Assembly (NCBI GenBank): GCA_003116975.1
Contig: BGKB01000041.1
Coordinates: forward strand, 186,001-250,000
Length of the DNA: 64,000 bases
Reading direction: 5' to 3'
Source: Aurantiochytrium sp. KH105
Taxonomy: Eukaryota > Sar > Bigyra > Thraustochytrida > Thraustochytriidae
Shown here: positions 47,512 through 55,676 of the stretch, piece by piece
Numbering within the stretch: position 1 is the stretch's first letter
How the letters are laid out: every line of letters begins with the position of its first letter
Notes under the pieces: model-generated
The model's database searches: none
Told to the model about the DNA's origin: nothing
What the model saw: the letters and a program-made list of their open reading frames with translations, nothing else
Translations under genes and position numbers: made by a program

Positions 47512-49143
47512 TTATTGCCCGCCCTTAAGAAGCTGGCGTTGCCGGCGATTCTGGTACCCCCGCGCGAGTTGATGCGCGATGGCCAAGAGTGCGAAAAGAA
47601 CGGCGCCAATCGATGCGCCAGAAAAGGAAACACGCCGCACATAGGCGACGACGGCGCGACGCGCTCGCGCGCTTGCGCGCAGACGAGCAAGAACCGTCAC
47701 GCCCAAAGCCAAAGAGACCCCTTTGCAGACTTGAGGATTGACACGCTGAAGAATCCACGTCGATGCGCGATCCTGAATCGATCGTGTGAGCAGCTTGCTT
47801 GCAAGCTCGACCTGCTTTTCAAGCTGCGGCGTGCTCAGGTTCGGTTTGCGAGCACCCTGTGGTTGCGCATCAATCGCAGGCCGAAAGGCCGTTGCGCTCG
47901 TTTTAAGCTTGCTCTTCTGTCGAGCATATTCCTCGCCCGAAAGCGTGATGCGCTGCTGCCACTCGGGAAGAAGGTTCACAATGCCGCGCGTTGTCATCAG
48001 CTCGCGCGTCTTTTGCGACATGTTGGCCAGGACCTCGATTCGATCCTCTTCGGTCTTGCAGTAAATAAGAGGATAGATTTCGGTGATGAAATCACGAATA
48101 CGGCGCAAGATCGTGCCTTCAAGAATCACTTCCACAAGGGTCTTGTCCAGTAGAATGCGCTGTAGGATTGAAGGATACATGGCAATGAGGCCATTTGAGT
48201 CGAGAAGGACGGCAAATGAGCCAATGATGCCCATGATCCCGGCGGCAATAAGCACTAGAAAGGTGAGCGCAGTAGGGCTCAAGGTCGAGACCAGAAAACC
48301 GCAGACACCGATGGCGCTCACGCCCAAACTTGCCAGGACCGACATTTGAAAGGTTGACATGGGTGCCTTGGCCGCCGACCGCGGCTTGACCAAGCCCGCA
48401 TCAAAGACGGGCGCGCTAGATGCAGAGGGGACCGATGGCCCAGCGACAGGCTTGGTATCAGCCAAGAGAGTTTCGACGCGCGAGGTCTTCTTGGTACTGG
48501 CGCTGGTGCTAGTCGTGCTGCTCGTGACTTTAGTCTCCGCAGAGACGACCTCGGCGACAAGTTCTGGCTTCGGTGCCGACTGTTGCTGAGTTTTTTGCTG
48601 TTTACTTTCGGAAGACACTTTAGCGCCCGGTACCGAGGCAGACCTGGCCGTGTCATCGGACGTGGTCGCCGCTTTGGAAGTGGCCGCCTTGAGCGCCGTG
48701 GCAGCGAGCTCGATCGCCTCTGCTGCAACTTCAACAGCCTTTTCCGCGTTGGGCTCCATGGGGGTTTCTGTGGCAAGGTCTTCTGTCGGAATCTCGACAG
48801 GTGCAGAGGATTTGGCCTCATCCGCTGGTTCTTCCGCTGGGTTTTCCAGCGTCAGTTCCGCGGCGCATTTGGGCACGGCAAAGGCGGGGTACAGCTCGCT
48901 TACGGTCGCGAGGTACAGCTGCCGAGCTTTTTCCTGCGAGGTTCCCGTGGACTCATTCCACGCTTTCCACTTGGCGTGGGCCACGACACTAAGCACCGAC
49001 GGCGCGGGCGCCTTGCAGTCTCCCTCGAGCGCCTGCTTGTAGAGTCCATAAAGCCTGAGCTTGTCCGCGTCGCCCACCTTGACCGAGGCATGCTGCTTCA
49101 CATGCTCCACCGCGGAGGCGAAGGCCTCCGGCGTCACGGCCAT
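47512..49143 (-). CDS. Membrane-anchored acyl-CoA-binding protein
   Basis: 543 residues. Residues 1-88 are an ACB domain: FASAVEHVKQHASVKV, LRLYGLYKQALEGDC (ligand Tyr and Lys), AKWKAWNESTGTSQEKARQLY and the closing helix with Tyr. ACBPs bind long-chain acyl-CoA and buffer or deliver it to acyltransferases. A 170-residue Ala/Ser/Thr/Glu linker leads to two hydrophobic helices (about 266-313: LASLGVSAIGVCGFLVSTL, ALTFLVLIAAGIMGIIGSF). A conserved-looking soluble segment follows (LDKTLVEVILEGTILRRIRD, MTTRGIVNLLPEWQQR), then a final helix (about 500-518) and a basic tail. The helices suggest anchorage in the ER, peroxisome or chloroplast-type membranes. Known ACBD5-type proteins are tail-anchored, but this central module I do not recognise. 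Confidence 0.82.
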   Translation of the reverse strand: MAVTPEAFASAVEHVKQHASVKVGDADKLRLYGLYKQALEGDCKAPAPSVLSVVAHAKWKAWNESTGTSQEKARQLYLATVSELYPAFAVPKCAAELTLENPAEEPADEAKSSAPVEIPTEDLATETPMEPNAEKAVEVAAEAIELAATALKAATSKAATTSDDTARSASVPGAKVSSESKQQKTQQQSAPKPELVAEVVSAETKVTSSTTSTSASTKKTSRVETLLADTKPVAGPSVPSASSAPVFDAGLVKPRSAAKAPMSTFQMSVLASLGVSAIGVCGFLVSTLSPTALTFLVLIAAGIMGIIGSFAVLLDSNGLIAMYPSILQRILLDKTLVEVILEGTILRRIRDFITEIYPLIYCKTEEDRIEVLANMSQKTRELMTTRGIVNLLPEWQQRITLSGEEYARQKSKLKTSATAFRPAIDAQPQGARKPNLSTPQLEKQVELASKLLTRSIQDRASTWILQRVNPQVCKGVSLALGVTVLARLRASARARRAVVAYVRRVSFSGASIGAVLFALLAIAHQLARGYQNRRQRQLLKGGQ

Positions 49144-49156
49144 CGCGCCTCTTGCT

Positions 49157-49188
<32 letters not shown>

Positions 49189-49275
49189 CGCTCCTGCCGC
49201 TCCCTCCCTCCCTCCTCGCCGCGCCGCCGTCGCGGGGCTGGCAAAAGTTCTTGGTCTGTCGCGACAGACCTCGCG

Positions 49276-49301
49276 TACCTTACCTTACCTTACCTTACCT
49301 T
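49276..49301. repeat. (TACCT)n pentanucleotide repeat
   Basis: Five consecutive units upstream of the ACBP gene. Confidence 0.9.
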
Positions 49302-49449
49302 GCGTGTCTCGCGCTGTTACCACCGTGACCTCCTTCTGCGACTACTTGACAAGTACTACTACTACTGGCCACTTTCCTGAGTCCTACTCGCGCACGTGCT
49401 CGAGCTCCACTCCACTCTGCTGCTGCGCGGAGCGGAGTTTGTTGAGGAG

Positions 49450-49499
49450 CGTGCGTGCTTGCGTGCGTGCGTGCTTGCGTGCGTGCGTGCGTGCGTGCG
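49450..49499. repeat. (GCGT/GCTT)n tract
   Basis: About 12 tetranucleotide units, mostly GCGT with two GCTT variants. Confidence 0.9.
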
Positions 49500-50335
49500 C
49501 ACCAGCTGCCCAGGCGAGTCTTTCGTGCTCTACGGCGCGGTACGGCACGGCAAGGCACGACTCGGTACGTGCCGGCAGGTATAGAGGTGCACCCGTGGTT
49601 TGCGCGAAGATGGTCCTGGCCAAGGTCGACCGAGTCGCGCTGTGACGACGACAAGCGACAAGCGCTGCCACTGCTGAGCTGATGACCTGCGACCTCGTCC
49701 TGAGAGAGCAAGGACGGCCTTTGCCGAGACACTAGCAACGAAGCGGCCAGCGCGAGGGGCGGGCGGTGGTGGTATAATACTATACGGTATAGTAAAGTAG
49801 CAAGCATGGCAAGCGACAGCGACATGGAATGAGACTCTCTCTTCCAAGAGGAGCTTTCGCTGTTCTACACGCGCCGCTACTGTATTATATTAGGTCTTGC
49901 CTCCTGTTCTCTTGCAAGGAAGGGTGAAGTATGGGCCTGACGATGATGATGATGATAATGTTGATAATGCCAATGATCAACTCACATCAATGTCCCATCA
50001 TCGTCCCCTATACCCCCGGCTTTGCCAACTTTGCAGAACCACGCAGTATACTACAGAACGTTGAAAAACAAGGTTTTCTGCGCGCCAAAAAGAATGGAAA
50101 AAGAGATCGCGGCAAGACACATTAGGACAGGACAGGACAGGATGAGACGGAAACGTGAGACCAAGAAGGAGCCACCGATGACGACGATGTGATCCTGGCT
50201 GGCAGTGGCTGGCAGCCGTTGATGAGTGGTAGACTTGTGCACACGAATGTAGATAAAAATGACAACTTGAACATAATATGAAGTTAGAGCAATGGGAGCC
50301 ACGAGAGCACCAAAGACCACGCGTCGGCTTGTTGG

Positions 50336-51598
50336 TTAAAGAGACTTGGCGAGGAGCTCGCCCATGCGGACGACGTCGCCCTCCTTGACGCAAAAGTCAA
50401 AGTTAGCCGGAGTCTCGGCGATGAGTACAACGGTGGAGCCAAGGTTGAAGGCGCCCATGCGCTCACCTCGCTCGTGCTCGTGCGCAGGCTCGTAGTTGCG
50501 CTCCGAGCACGTCTTGCGCGGACACTGGAATGGCCAGCGCGAAGACTGGTTCGTGGCAAGCTCTGGCTCGCAGGCAATATCGATGGAGCCAACGTTAAGC
50601 GCGCCGACGGCAGTGAAACTCAAAAAGCCGTGCTTCCACTGACCATTGAGCACAACACGCTCGTTCGTGCAATACAACTCCGGAATATGGCGCGCGGCCC
50701 AGGGTTTGACCGGCAAGAGGTTACCCGGATAGTGACGCCGCTGCAGGATCTTCCACTCTGTGGGTGAGTGAAAGTGGTGGTAGTCGCCCGGGCCGAGGTA
50801 AATAACAATCGTACGCAGGATCTTGCCGCCGTGCGCGATGGCCTCAACCGTGCTAATATCGCTGGCCATGGACATGGCGTCAAAGTCAGCCAGCGCGCGC
50901 TCCATGGAATCATCCCAAAGCTTGTTGTCGAAACCCGCGGGAACGGGGCCAATAAAGTTCTCAATGTGGTAGCGGATACCCTTGACTTGTTCGAGAACCA
51001 AATCCCCAACGCGGTCGAGACTGACGGCGCCGACATGGAGAACCTTGCCGTCAACAGGGCAGACGAGGCTGTTTGGCGTCTCGTCGACAGGGCGCAAGCC
51101 GGGCTTGAGCGGGCGCAGGAAGAATTCGCGGAGAGAGGCGTACTCTTCGAGCGGGCGGGCCATCTCGTCCAGGTTGCAGTTAAAGGTCTTGGCCCACCCC
51201 ATGTAGACCATCTGTTTGATGCCCGGGGGCAACGACATTTGCGTGAGACGGCCCCAGATCTGCGAGAGCCATCGGTACGGGATGGCGTGCACGAGAAAGG
51301 CAAGCCACCATTCATAAGCGAGCACCCTGACGCGCAGACGTTTCCTGTTGGCGACGCCGGCGGCCATCTTCGCGCCCCTCAACCCGACCTCCAGCGAGTA
51401 CGAGAGCCCAGCGCCCGTAAGAAAGAGAAAGAGCACCAGCAGCAGCAGCATGCCGTCTGCCTTGGGCAGGTCGATGTCCGCCTTGTTCACCATCCCCGCC
51501 GCCTCCGCGTCCGCGTGCTGCAGGATCGACGCCTGCGACGTGAGCGCCGACACGGCCGACCCCAGCGTCTCCGCCTCCGACATGCTCATGAGCGGCAT
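50336..51598 (-). CDS. PSD1-like: Phosphatidylserine decarboxylase
   Basis: 420 residues from the ATG at 51598; upstream frame only has a GTG. A hydrophobic helix lies at about residues 48-70 (MLLLLVLFLFLTGAGLSYSL). The decarboxylase core follows: YASLREFFLRPLKPGLRPVD, VCPVDGKVLHVG, YLGPGDYHHFHSP and the C-terminal AFNLGSTVVLI. Ser of LGST (about residue 386) is the site where the proenzyme cleaves itself, making the pyruvoyl cofactor; the Asp (PVDG) and His (DYHHFHSP) of the maturation triad are present. The enzyme makes phosphatidylethanolamine from phosphatidylserine. One transmembrane helix plus LGST matches the mitochondrial inner-membrane type I enzyme, although the presequence is not obvious. 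It is head-to-head with the App1-like phosphatase gene. Confidence 0.95.
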   Translation of the reverse strand: MPLMSMSEAETLGSAVSALTSQASILQHADAEAAGMVNKADIDLPKADGMLLLLVLFLFLTGAGLSYSLEVGLRGAKMAAGVANRKRLRVRVLAYEWWLAFLVHAIPYRWLSQIWGRLTQMSLPPGIKQMVYMGWAKTFNCNLDEMARPLEEYASLREFFLRPLKPGLRPVDETPNSLVCPVDGKVLHVGAVSLDRVGDLVLEQVKGIRYHIENFIGPVPAGFDNKLWDDSMERALADFDAMSMASDISTVEAIAHGGKILRTIVIYLGPGDYHHFHSPTEWKILQRRHYPGNLLPVKPWAARHIPELYCTNERVVLNGQWKHGFLSFTAVGALNVGSIDIACEPELATNQSSRWPFQCPRKTCSERNYEPAHEHERGERMGAFNLGSTVVLIAETPANFDFCVKEGDVVRMGELLAKSL

Positions 51599-52115
51599 CC
51601 TCGCTCGCTCGCGCGCGCGCTCGCTCTCGCTGCCGCCTCGCGCCTCGCCCGCTCCTCCCTGCGCGCGCCTGCCTCGCGCTGCGCTGCGCCGCGCCGCTCC
51701 TGCCGCCTCCGCTGCGCGTGTAACGGGGCTCTCCTCGTTGCCGGTCTGCTCGTCGCCTTTCGTGGCCGTCACGCGCTCCTTCCTGCCTCCCTTGCCAACC
51801 TTCCCACTCGGCGCCTTTGGATTCCTCCCTTCCTCGCCCCTTTCGCTGCCGCCCCGCCCGGTCCACCTCGCCGCGCACGCGCTCGCGTTAGGGCTGCGCG
51901 CGGCGCGGCGGCACGGGCGTCAGGTACCGGCGGAGGCGCGGTGCGCGCGCGCGTGCGTGCGTGCGTGCGTGGTGCGGTGCGGTGATTAGCGTGGGGCGAG
52001 GTGAGCTGGGCCGGGCTGGCTTGGGTAAGGTATCGAGCGAGCGAGCGGACACGCGCTCGCTCACTGAGGCCGGGGCACCCGATCTTGGCGGATAGGGGCC
52101 CCGCCAGGCTACCCA

Positions 52116-52135
52116 GGGTTAGGTTTGGGTTAGGG
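52116..52135. repeat. Interstitial telomere-like patch
   Basis: GGGTTAGGTTTGGGTTAGGG: two TTAGGG-type units separated by a variant. Confidence 0.7.
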
Positions 52136-52150
52136 TGCAACGCGTGCGTG

Positions 52151-52195
52151 GCGCAACCCTTTTTGGCGCAACGCTTTTTGGCGCAACGCTTTTTG
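52151..52195. repeat. 15-bp tandem triplicate
   Basis: Three adjacent copies of GCGCAACGCTTTTTG; the first differs by one base. Confidence 0.92.
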
Positions 52196-52206
52196 GCGGC
52201 GGCGGT

Positions 52207-52311
52207 CTTTCTTTCTTTCTTTCTTTACTTTCTTGCTTGCTTTCTTTCTTTCTTTCTTTGGCTTTCTTTTCGCTTTCTTTCTTTCTTTCTTTGGCTTTCT
52301 TTCTTTCTTTC
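52207..52311. repeat. (TTTC)n polypyrimidine tract
   Basis: About 105 nt dominated by CTTT units, broken by TTGC and TTTGG interruptions, in a region between divergent genes. Confidence 0.92.
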
Positions 52312-52360
52312 GTCCTCGGGGGGCGGCGATGACACGGTGCACGGCGAGCGCCACGAGCGC

Positions 52361-52399
52361 AAACAAACAAGCAAGCAAGCAAGCAAGCAAGCAAGCCAG
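52361..52399. repeat. (CAAA)/(CAAG)n tract
   Basis: Short AAAC units followed by about seven CAAG units. Confidence 0.88.
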
Positions 52400-52879
52400 C
52401 AAACAACTTGAGTGAAGGCAACAACATTGGCAAACAAGAAAACAAACGGTGGCACGGGACGAGACGAGACGAGACAAGACGAGACGAAGTCTGCTGCCTC
52501 TCTCCACGCGCGTGCCCCGAGACTCGATTGAAGTATAGGTGCAGCACAGAACACCATCGGCGGCTGCGGCCGAGCTCGAGCTTGAGCCCGACCCTGAGGC
52601 CGAGTCGCCTCGAGTGGAGTCGCGTGGGGAGAGGCCAGGGGCAAGGGCGCTGCGCTTCGGCCGGAGTGACCGCACGTGCAAAGGGCGCGAGGGACGACGA
52701 CATTGCGCGAGGTCGGTCACTCGTGCACTCGTGTTGCTGCATTCGCCGAGCAACACTAGTCAAGACCAAAGCCAGGTCTGGTCTTGCCGGGGCCCGCTAC
52801 TGCCGGTGGTACGTACGGACGTAGCCTATACGCGAGTGAATTGAAGAGGAGGAAAAGGCGGCAAGAGACGGGCGCTTGC

Positions 52880-52932
52880 CTGCTCGCTCGCTCGCTCGCT
52901 CGCTTGCTTGCTTGCTTGCTTCCTTGCTTGCT
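52880..52932. repeat. (GCTC)n-(GCTT)n compound microsatellite
   Basis: About six GCTC units then about six GCTT units directly upstream of the App1-like ATG. It creates a false hydrophobic Leu/Ala extension of the frame that is not part of the protein. Confidence 0.9.
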
Positions 52933-53014
52933 CAGGGACACGAAACCAGAAAGCAAAAGCCAAAAGTCCCGCGCAAAGAGGGGAAAGTACGACGTCGATC
53001 GAGACGCCGACAGG

Positions 53015-55453
53015 ATGGAAGGTTTCTACCGCGGGTCGGCCGCCCTGCTGGTGTTAGTCATCTTCTTTGTCATGACAGAGCGCTTCCCATGGCACCGACC
53101 AAGCGTAGAATTCGTCTTTTGGCTCGCCGTCCTCGAGGCAAGCGCCGTGCTGAGCCTCCTGTTCGACGACAGCCCTTTGCGCTTTCTCTTCACTGTGAAT
53201 CGGTCGCCAGCAAGTCTCGGGATAACCTTTGGTCTACTCGTGCCCATTTACTCTGGATTTCTCGTCAGAAGCTTTGTCAACTCAAAGCTGACCTCCTACC
53301 AGGAGTTCCGCGGCGGCAACGACACGCTCCAGCGCAGACTCGAACATGCTCGTGAGCACTTGAACCGGAGAAATGCGCATCGCGGGTCCGAGGTCGCTCG
53401 TAAAGTGCGCCGCAGCAAACGCGCCGACAGCTCTATGTTCGACGCTGCCGTTGTTGATGAACGCGACATGATCGCACGCAGCAAGTTGGTCTATGTTGAC
53501 AGGGTTCTCGACAGGCTGGTTTTTAGCAACCAAATTCGCATGTTCACTGCCTGGATTCGTGGCCAGATTGAGGAAAGCCAGGCCAGCATCAAAACCGTGG
53601 TACAGGAAGCAACGCCCGACGAGCTCAATCGCATCATGGAAACCGTCAACGTGCCACGCCTCCTCGCTCACGGCACCAATGGCAGCGATCTCAACAATCT
53701 CTTGGCGTACATTATGAACGAGCGAAGCACCGAGCTCTCGCCAACCTCGCGCGCCGCCGTGCTGCACGGTCTCATGAGGACAGAAAGTCTCCCATTCATT
53801 CCGCAAGAGATGCGCTGGGCCAGCGACCTTTTTATGGGTGCGCAAGGCACCGAGCTCACTCTGCTAAAGAACATGCTCGACTCCACGGGGGACTTTAACA
53901 ACCTCTACAAACTTGTGTTCAGCGACATCGCCGATCCGAAGTTGCGCAAGCGTCTCCTCAAGCACATGCGTGCCGAGGGTGCCGCCGTGCGCAAGGGTAA
54001 TGATGGCTTTGCTCCCATCAAGCTTCTCAGCGATGTCGATGACACGCTCTATTGCAGCGGTGGCAGCTTTCCTGCAGGTTCGGACACGCGATTTCCTCGT
54101 CATGCCCTCTATCCCGGCGTGCTTTCTTTGTACGAGGAGATTGATCGACATGGGAAGCAAAAGGTTCTCAGCCACTTGCACAGGCAGACGCTCACCAGCG
54201 AGCAGAGCTCCGAGGCTGATTCGACGGGTCTCGACACCGTCAGTGTTGCGGTGCTCACCCCATGGCAAAAGGGTGGAAAAGTTTACGAGCTGGAATTCGA
54301 GACTCGAAAGTCTATCGCACATCTCCAGAGCGTGGTGCAGTCCCAATTTTTCGTGGCGCCCGCGCAACAGGAGTTGGTCCTGAGCGCTGCCCCTCGGAGC
54401 GCCCGCGCTTTCGATGACGACGCGCTCGAGAACGATGAAGACGTTGAACAGTCGACGGGCGAGCGTGCGATCGAGTGGGACGACGGCAACATCGTCTTTG
54501 TTTCGGCACGTCCTCATGTCTGGAAGGACGTTGCAGAGAATAGCTCATATCGTCGTTTTCGTCAGCTTGTCCGTGAAGGCCGCATGCACGCTGTGCCCAC
54601 GATGCTCACTGGCTCGCTGTACACGGGCTCACTCGCAGTCTGGCTCCGCCTCTTTGAGCACATGAGCAACTTTGTCATGGATGCCTTTGATGCTGCCTTT
54701 GCTGGTATCAGCGGTGCAATGCAGGATGGCTGGCAACGCGGCAAAGCAGTATTCACAAAGTCGCAGAAGCGGCGTTCGAAACGCCGATCTATCCTTCAGG
54801 AGGAGGTCCCTGAAGGAGTCATTACCGACGACGTTGACGAAGCTGGCGCCATTGCGGCAGGCACCGATGTGCCACCTCTCCAAAGATCGTGGAGCTCCGG
54901 ATTTGGCGCGTCGGCGGCACGGCGTATCGGCAATCACAATTGGGAAGCCGTCGGCCGCACCAAGGTTGAACGCGTCGAGCAATTTGTCACCCTCTATCCC
55001 GAGTACGACATGGTCTTTTTTGGAGATAATGCCCAGGGAGACTTGCTTGCTGCCGAGCTTCTCGCGCAAAACGCTGCGACCGGTCCCGTTGTGCAGGCAT
55101 GTTTCATTCATCGCGTTCAGTCCAACGATGATGAGGCTTTGCTTTCGACCGTGGCGCCCAAGGAGCGCGAGGCCTTTTGGGCAAAGAACAACATTCTCTT
55201 TTATGATACTTATGTCGGCGCAGCCCTGCTCGCCTACGACGAGGGTCTCATTTCGCATCAGGGCCTTCATCGCGTCGGTCTTGCTGTGCATGATGACCTT
55301 CTCGATTTTTTTATCCGGTTCCCGCATCGGGATTGGTCTCTTGTGTTCTCTCAAACAAAACGGGATATTCGCGCTGCAAACAAAGCCCTTCGCGAACATG
55401 ACGGACTGCAAATCCCGATGCCGATTCTCCCTTCGGCAAAGTTTTCCTCGTAG
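53015..55453 (+). CDS. App1-like phosphatidate phosphatase (DUF2183) with N-terminal membrane domain
   Basis: 812 residues from the ATG at 53015 (MEGFYRGSAALLV); the upstream open frame has only a TTG and is microsatellite-derived. Three hydrophobic segments occupy about 8-25, 33-53 and 63-88. A helical middle follows to about 330. The catalytic block begins with the DxDxT motif in LLSDVDDTLYCSGGSF (about 338-353), followed by FPRHALYPGVLSLYEE, VFVSARPHVWKD (about 490-501), and YDMVFFGDNAQGDLLAAELL. These match the App1 catalytic domain; yeast App1 is a Mg-dependent phosphatidate phosphatase at actin patches. Expected reaction: phosphatidate to diacylglycerol. Yeast App1 has no transmembrane part, so membrane insertion here is a difference. 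A disordered insert (about 395-485, around PWQKGGKVYELE) splits the domain. Confidence 0.85.
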   Translation: MEGFYRGSAALLVLVIFFVMTERFPWHRPSVEFVFWLAVLEASAVLSLLFDDSPLRFLFTVNRSPASLGITFGLLVPIYSGFLVRSFVNSKLTSYQEFRGGNDTLQRRLEHAREHLNRRNAHRGSEVARKVRRSKRADSSMFDAAVVDERDMIARSKLVYVDRVLDRLVFSNQIRMFTAWIRGQIEESQASIKTVVQEATPDELNRIMETVNVPRLLAHGTNGSDLNNLLAYIMNERSTELSPTSRAAVLHGLMRTESLPFIPQEMRWASDLFMGAQGTELTLLKNMLDSTGDFNNLYKLVFSDIADPKLRKRLLKHMRAEGAAVRKGNDGFAPIKLLSDVDDTLYCSGGSFPAGSDTRFPRHALYPGVLSLYEEIDRHGKQKVLSHLHRQTLTSEQSSEADSTGLDTVSVAVLTPWQKGGKVYELEFETRKSIAHLQSVVQSQFFVAPAQQELVLSAAPRSARAFDDDALENDEDVEQSTGERAIEWDDGNIVFVSARPHVWKDVAENSSYRRFRQLVREGRMHAVPTMLTGSLYTGSLAVWLRLFEHMSNFVMDAFDAAFAGISGAMQDGWQRGKAVFTKSQKRRSKRRSILQEEVPEGVITDDVDEAGAIAAGTDVPPLQRSWSSGFGASAARRIGNHNWEAVGRTKVERVEQFVTLYPEYDMVFFGDNAQGDLLAAELLAQNAATGPVVQACFIHRVQSNDDEALLSTVAPKEREAFWAKNNILFYDTYVGAALLAYDEGLISHQGLHRVGLAVHDDLLDFFIRFPHRDWSLVFSQTKRDIRAANKALREHDGLQIPMPILPSAKFSS

Positions 55454-55676
55454 GCCAAAGGTCGCGATCTTCAGTCCCTCTCCTGTAGTCGCAAACGATG
55501 ATTTTGTGTGTGTGTGTTTGTTTCTGTTTGTATTCTTGGTCTTCATCACAGTTCCGAGACAGGTTCTTTTTTTTACTCCTCTATTAGTGTGATGAAGGGG
55601 CTGGCGGAACCAAAAGAAGGAAATGATTCATCTAGGCCTAGCAATACATAAAGCAGTGCAAACTCTCTACGAAACC
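55454..55676. other. Convergent 3' spacer with (TG)n
   Basis: 223 bp between two stops. Includes TGTGTGTGTG at about 55505-55515 and a T-run. Nothing else seen. Confidence 0.5.

Larger units (their letters stand above)
49144..50335. other. Spacer ACBP / PSD
   Basis: 1192 bp without a supported gene. Holds a GCC run just upstream of the ACBP start (49155-49190), (TACCT)n at 49276-49301, a (GCGT)n tract at 49450-49499 and AT-rich sequence (49860-50340) near the PSD 3' end. Confidence 0.6.
51599..53014. promoter_or_regulatory. Divergent spacer PSD / App1-like
   Basis: 1416 bp that should contain both promoters. Almost half is simple sequence: (GCGT)n at about 51949-51985, a TTAGGG-like patch (52116-52135), a 15-bp triplicate (52151-52195), a TTTC tract (52207-52311), (CAAG)n (52361-52399), (GAGAC)n (52456-52487) and (GCTC)/(GCTT)n (52880-52932). 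Frames through it are artefacts of these repeats. Confidence 0.6.

Noticed and set aside
52784-53014. Upstream in-frame extension of the App1-like protein with a Leu/Ala-rich segment that looks like a signal peptide.
   Set aside because: It begins at TTG, not ATG, and its hydrophobic part is encoded by the GCTC/GCTT microsatellite.
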